Source of the DNA: Nectonema munidae | Taxonomy: Eukaryota; Nematomorpha; Nectonematoida; Nectonematidae | DNA length: 64,000 nucleotides | Reading direction: 5' to 3' | Assembly: GCA_030549495.1 (NCBI GenBank) | Contig: JAUIRK010000883.1 | Coordinates: forward strand, 429,501 to 493,500 | Part shown: positions 60,021-64,000 of the stretch, piece after piece | How the letters are laid out: each line of letters begins with the position of its first letter | How positions within the stretch are numbered: the stretch's first letter is position 1 | Translations under genes and position numbers: made by a program | Notes under the pieces: model-generated | The model's input: the letters and a program-made list of their open reading frames with translations, nothing else | Database searches by the model: none | What the model was told of the DNA's origin: nothing

Positions 60021-60174
60021 GGTGGCATGACAGGTAGGTTGAGAAGATGGACTCAGCACGGAAGCCCGTGGTTTCGATTTCTCATCGATACCAATTTGTT
60101 CATAGTTTGACATAAGCGGTACATCAGTGCCTTGTCAATGAAAATACACTCACGGTACCTTTACCTTACCTTTT
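60021..60174 (+). mobile_element. tRNA-derived SINE, family 2
   Basis: GGTGGCATGACAGGTAGG start, B box with one change (GGTTTCGATTTC), and a tail GGTACCTTTACCTTACC. About 150 bp. Confidence 0.82.
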
Positions 60175-61222
60175 ACTCAAAATTGAAAAATATGCTACAT
60201 AATTAACATAAGAGAGAAAGGAGACAAAATAAACTAATAAAGCAATGTTCACTATTTAAAATGAAACTGTCTGTTCTCAGAATAATTTCAAAATAATAGG
60301 AGGCATAAAGAATGAGATAGTTTATCGGCACTTTATTTGATATTTTCAAGTTTTTATAAGCAGCAAAAGCCAACGTTGAAGTAGCTAACCCTTATAGGGT
60401 GATTTGGTAATGCTTGTATTTTTTACATTCTGTAAGGAATCATAGTATACAAAAAACGGTAATTTAATCACTTTTCATAAAATTATTTAAGTGTAAGAAC
60501 ACAAAATCATTAGAAAACCCATTTAAACTAACATAAATCATAGTATACGAGAACAACAAAATCATTGCGTTTTTTTTGACTATTTCTCTGTCTACAAATA
60601 AAATTCTGACAGCTGTCATAAATAGATCAAGTACATTTTTAACAACTGAAACATTTTGTTTGGATAATATATTTTTATTATAATAACAAATTTTCTTAAA
60701 AAAATGATTTAATTAATTATGTACAGTGTTCTTACAGAATTTAACAGTTGAACATTATAAAAATATATCTGCTCAAAAAATAGAGTATTTTTGCTTTTAA
60801 ACTGAATTTTAAGCTAGTCAAAATATTCATTCCCAAATAGCTATTGAAAAAAATTTCTTGACTTAAAAAAAATTAAAGTTTCAAATGTTACAAAATGTAA
60901 CAAACGTACTGATAAAGATTAAAAGTGACCTTTGTTGAAAAAAATTTTTAACGCTTAATTTTCAACACCAGTTCCATTAATGCTTCACTTGGAAGGTAAG
61001 TTCAAGGAAGATCTAGAATTGCCTGACCTTTTGCTAATTCCTCCCTTTGGTGCTGGGGTTAAACACTTGTTGTGTGTTCCTAAATTAACTTTATCAACTA
61101 GTTAAGAACAGAGGTCAGTTTTGATGGAATGTTTGACAAAATGGAAGATAGAACGTTAGATAGTACCACTATGTTTTGAAATGGCAGCATCAGACACTAG
61201 CAGTTATTCAAGTTCATGTACT
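60175..61222. other. Non-coding stretch
   Basis: Nothing recognised on either strand. Confidence 0.35.
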
Positions 61223-61379
61223 TTAACGCATTTAAGGCCAAGCAAAGCAGACGATATCTAAAAAACTCAGACGATATCTAAAAAACGCAGACGATTTATA
61301 TTCAAAGTCATTGAAAAAAGCAGACGAAGATGAAATTACTTATGTTCCAAAATAGGAACATTGGCCGTAAATGGGTTAA
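61223..61379. mobile_element. piggyBac-type MITE, copy 3 (reverse)
   Basis: 157 bp including TTAA ends. It matches copy 2, but the segment AGACGATATCTAAAAAAC is present twice in tandem, adding about 20 bases. The left terminus has drifted (CGCATTTAAGGCC). Confidence 0.88.
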
Positions 61380-62813
61380 TTGAGCTGAGACTGCAAAAGG
61401 ATCACTTTTTTTATCTGTTGAATAATAATAATTAGTGACATTATTTGGCGCAGATGTTCTTGTTTCTGATCATCTCCGCACCTCTCAAGAATATTTCTTA
61501 GAGATGTTCCAGCACAGAGAGAGAGAGCTGGTTATTTATACCAGCAAGATGTGGTGGCTGTATCAAGGATAATTCAAAATGACAAATTCTTGTTCTGGTC
61601 ATATTCAATGACGACTGTGAATGACTAGACTAATTAAAAGACTCCTCAAATATATGCCCATAATCATCGCTTTTGCAAAGAACAGTTTTTTTTATTTTAG
61701 CTAAAGTATTGGTCTGTTTGGCTGAATTTGACTCATGATTGTCAAATGAATCTAAAAATGAGATACTCCAACCAAAAAACGTAGTGTAAAGTCTCACCGT
61801 TTTCGTAGCAATCAAGACCTGGTACAGTTCTGCACATCCAATTCAAAACTAATTTTCAGATGCTCAGAATGCGAGAAAGAGTGTTCTTGAAAAATCATTT
61901 TTTAGATGATGAACATTTCAAACATGTAGTCTAGAATAGAAGTTGTGAAGGGTTTGCAATCGTCAATTACAGGGATGAGAGAGGTTTAGCTCTTATCCAT
62001 GATTTCAACACGACATTAAACAAGGAAGATTGGTTAGCTTCCCTTTCTCTTGCAAGTTGTCTGTGAACACTGACCATTGCTTCTAAACAGTACTGAAGAA
62101 AGGATTATGTTGTATTTAACACCTCCCCATTGCGTAGTAATAGTATCTTTCTTGTCAACATAAATAAGAAACCATGCCCAATATTTTAACGTAAAAAAAT
62201 TCTCAACTTGTTTTTTTACATTTTCACTTGACATGCAAACTTGAATCCTTAAGGTCCACTTCAATAATAACCTAATTTTAATATATTTTTGTTCAGGTTT
62301 ATGTTTTTATGATTGAAACATTTGGGAAGGTGGCGGAGTAAATGTCACCACCTAAATTTTTACTATTTATTAACGACCACCCTATTGCCCCCAGATGTGC
62401 GTCCATGGTTTTGGAACTTGCAAGACTTAAATATTGTTTCAATTGGTTCAAACAGTCACATCCTTGTGTATATAGCATCTGCAGTAGAAGTACTAGCCAC
62501 GATTTTTGCCAATTCCTTCAAAAAATAATATTAACGCATACTCGTCAAGGTATTTACGAAAGCAGTGAAGATATTGACATTGAAAAAGCGATTGGGTGCA
62601 TCAAGAAACCCCTAACTTTTTCAAAAGCTGTTTTTAGTTAGAAAGAAAAATGTTTTCTAACCGAATTGTTTCAGACATTATTTTACTTTGATCATTTTTT
62701 CTAAATAATTCAATTTTTTTCGTCGATGGTACACACGCGTTTTATAGAACCTCTGAGAAAAAGTCTCAACAGCAAATGGCTTAAGATTTGTATTACCTAT
62801 ATTACAAGTCATA
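61380..62813. other. Unrecognised stretch with decayed coding look
   Basis: Plus-strand strings such as RDERGLALIHDFNTTLNKED near 61980 and the 99-codon frame at 62342-62641 (RCASMVLELARLKYCFNWF) read like an old transposase or pseudogene. No family motif was found. Confidence 0.3.
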
Positions 62814-62945
62814 GGGGCGTGAGTAGGCTTGGTTAGATGCTGGCTTTGATAATTCAAGGTCTTGGGTTCGATGCCGCATCAAGCTTGCTTTCTTCATAGT
62901 TCGATAAAAGGCTTTATTATTCCTCGTGTTAAAAAAGGTTATATT
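62814..62945 (+). mobile_element. tRNA-derived SINE, family 1
   Basis: It begins GGGGCGTGAGTAGGCTTGG, has the B box GGTTCGATGCC near 62875, and ends in a short A-rich tail. It is the best-preserved head of the three family-1 copies, without the GGTACC tail. Confidence 0.8.
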
Positions 62946-63644
62946 ATTACAATCTTCCATTCCTCCGACGAATTCGGAATTGAACGCATGACAACGTTAT
63001 CAATATAAAAATTAACGTCATTTACTCGGATTCAAAAGATTGAATTAAAAGAAATCAAAATTTTCAATAATAATGATCTATAATTGTTATTAGAAGAATA
63101 TTATGTCTCCACTACTGTAATTATGGGTCCCGTGTCTAAAAATCAAACCACGCGCCTCATATACACCACAACCACGACAGAATCGTGTCTTCTTCACTTT
63201 TTAAAACAACACGCTTTTACAAATGCCTGCTGTGAGATTTTAACTTTTTTGAATTGATATTCATTTTAGCACTGCCGTTAACGTCTTTTGTAAACTCTTG
63301 CTTCCTGCTTCTGATTTGCGTGCCCCCTTAAAAACGTAGACCAGGCAACGCTTGAGATTTGGTTTTTTTGGGGGAAAATGACAATAGTAAAAACGATGTC
63401 TTATTCCTTTTAAATTCACCTACAATTAAAAATTATTCATGTATTATTAAAAAATTGCTGGTACTTATGGGTTATCCCTCCCCCACTCTAAAAAATTAAA
63501 AAAATTTTTTTTCCAATTTAATAATTTTAAAATACTAATTAATTAATAATTTTAAATGTTTAACCAAGTAATTTATTATTTTTACTCATCATTTAAATTC
63601 AAATAAAATTTTTTAAAAAATTTTTAATATTTGGGGGAGATAAC

Positions 63645-63833
63645 CTATAAGTACCAAATTGCTTTATTTCTTCTAAGAAACAACGCAAAGAGCATAATGC
63701 ATCTAATGTCTTGGGAGCTAACTGAGAGAGAGAGAGCGAAGGTTATCGACATAAAATATCCAGCAGCAGAGAAAGTTCTTTCAGATTCTACGCTAGGGGC
63801 TTTAAATCCTTTGCAAAGACTAGAGTAGAGCAA
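63645..63833 (-). pseudogene. hAT transposase dimerisation-domain fragment
   Basis: The minus-strand frame has APSVESERTFSAAGYF, the hallmark of the hAT C-terminal domain, then a degenerate stretch where K.R..L.......L.FLR is expected. Only about 60 codons survive, from a different hAT lineage than the one at 7434. Confidence 0.75.
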
Positions 63834-63955
63834 TTCAAGGTTCTCTGTCTGTCGTGTCTTTCACCCCTTTTACGTCGTTAATCCATAATTCTTGGCGTGA
63901 TTGATATATTATGTGGCGTGTTCACAACGATCAATATTGTTATTGATGAGTAGAT

Positions 63956-63978
63956 GTGTTTGTGTGTGTGTGTGTGTG
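63956..63978. repeat. (TG)n microsatellite
   Basis: About eleven TG units near the right edge of the window. Confidence 0.9.
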
Positions 63979-64000
63979 GTCAACCACTTACTTTAATATT

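Noticed and set aside
1-64000. CRISPR array, operon or prokaryotic features
   Set aside because: No regularly spaced short repeats or tightly packed genes. Introns, SINEs and LINEs show an animal nuclear genome.

Overview
The window reads as AT-rich nuclear DNA of an arthropod-like animal. Genes are split by introns. Most recognisable sequence is transposon debris: several LINE groups, Penelope-like elements, tRNA-derived SINEs, and many hAT-, pogo- and piggyBac-type MITEs. A copepod such as the salmon louse would fit the base composition and repeat mix, but that is an impression and nothing here proves it. No CRISPR array, operon, rRNA or convincing functional tRNA gene was seen, and no LTR retroelement or virus-like element was recognised.

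Two host genes can be supported. The first, on the minus strand (17147 down to 10880), is the 5' part of a Utx/KDM6A-type histone H3K27 demethylase gene. Five small exons were found by following splice sites. They encode the N-terminus and first TPR repeats, join with consistent phases, and match the UTX N-terminus block by block. The rest of the gene must lie beyond position 1 or was missed. The second, at 27.0-27.3 kb (minus), is a 74-codon ubiquitin-like gene that keeps the ubiquitin lysines and Ile44 patch but stops at residue 74, with no diglycine. A Penelope-like element has inserted about 90 bp upstream of it.

Layout. 0.7-1.2 kb: a hAT MITE. 3.8-5.7 kb: a Penelope-like remnant (minus). 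5.9-8.0 kb: an RTE-type LINE (minus) split by a deleted hAT element. 8.4-10.5 kb: a SINE, then a CR1/Jockey-like LINE carrying a MITE inside a MITE and a separate RTE-tail insertion. 10.9-17.1 kb: Utx exons, with a SINE and a MITE in the introns. 17.2-27 kb: mostly unrecognised, with a few exon-like pieces and direct duplications. 27.0-30.2 kb: ubiquitin-like gene and Penelope-like element. 31.4-32.1 kb: a pogo-type MITE inside a hAT MITE. 33.3-40.8 kb: a pogo/Tigger remnant, a 150-bp tandem repeat, and three decayed LINEs. 42-64 kb: sparse, with three piggyBac-type MITEs, hAT remnants (BED-finger, DUF4371-like and dimerisation-domain pieces), SINEs, and a 21-bp minisatellite at 55.7 kb.

I found no convincing new multi-gene system. 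The points most worth following are the tail-less ubiquitin with its disrupted upstream region, the Utx gene model, and the layered transposon insertions with preserved target-site duplications.
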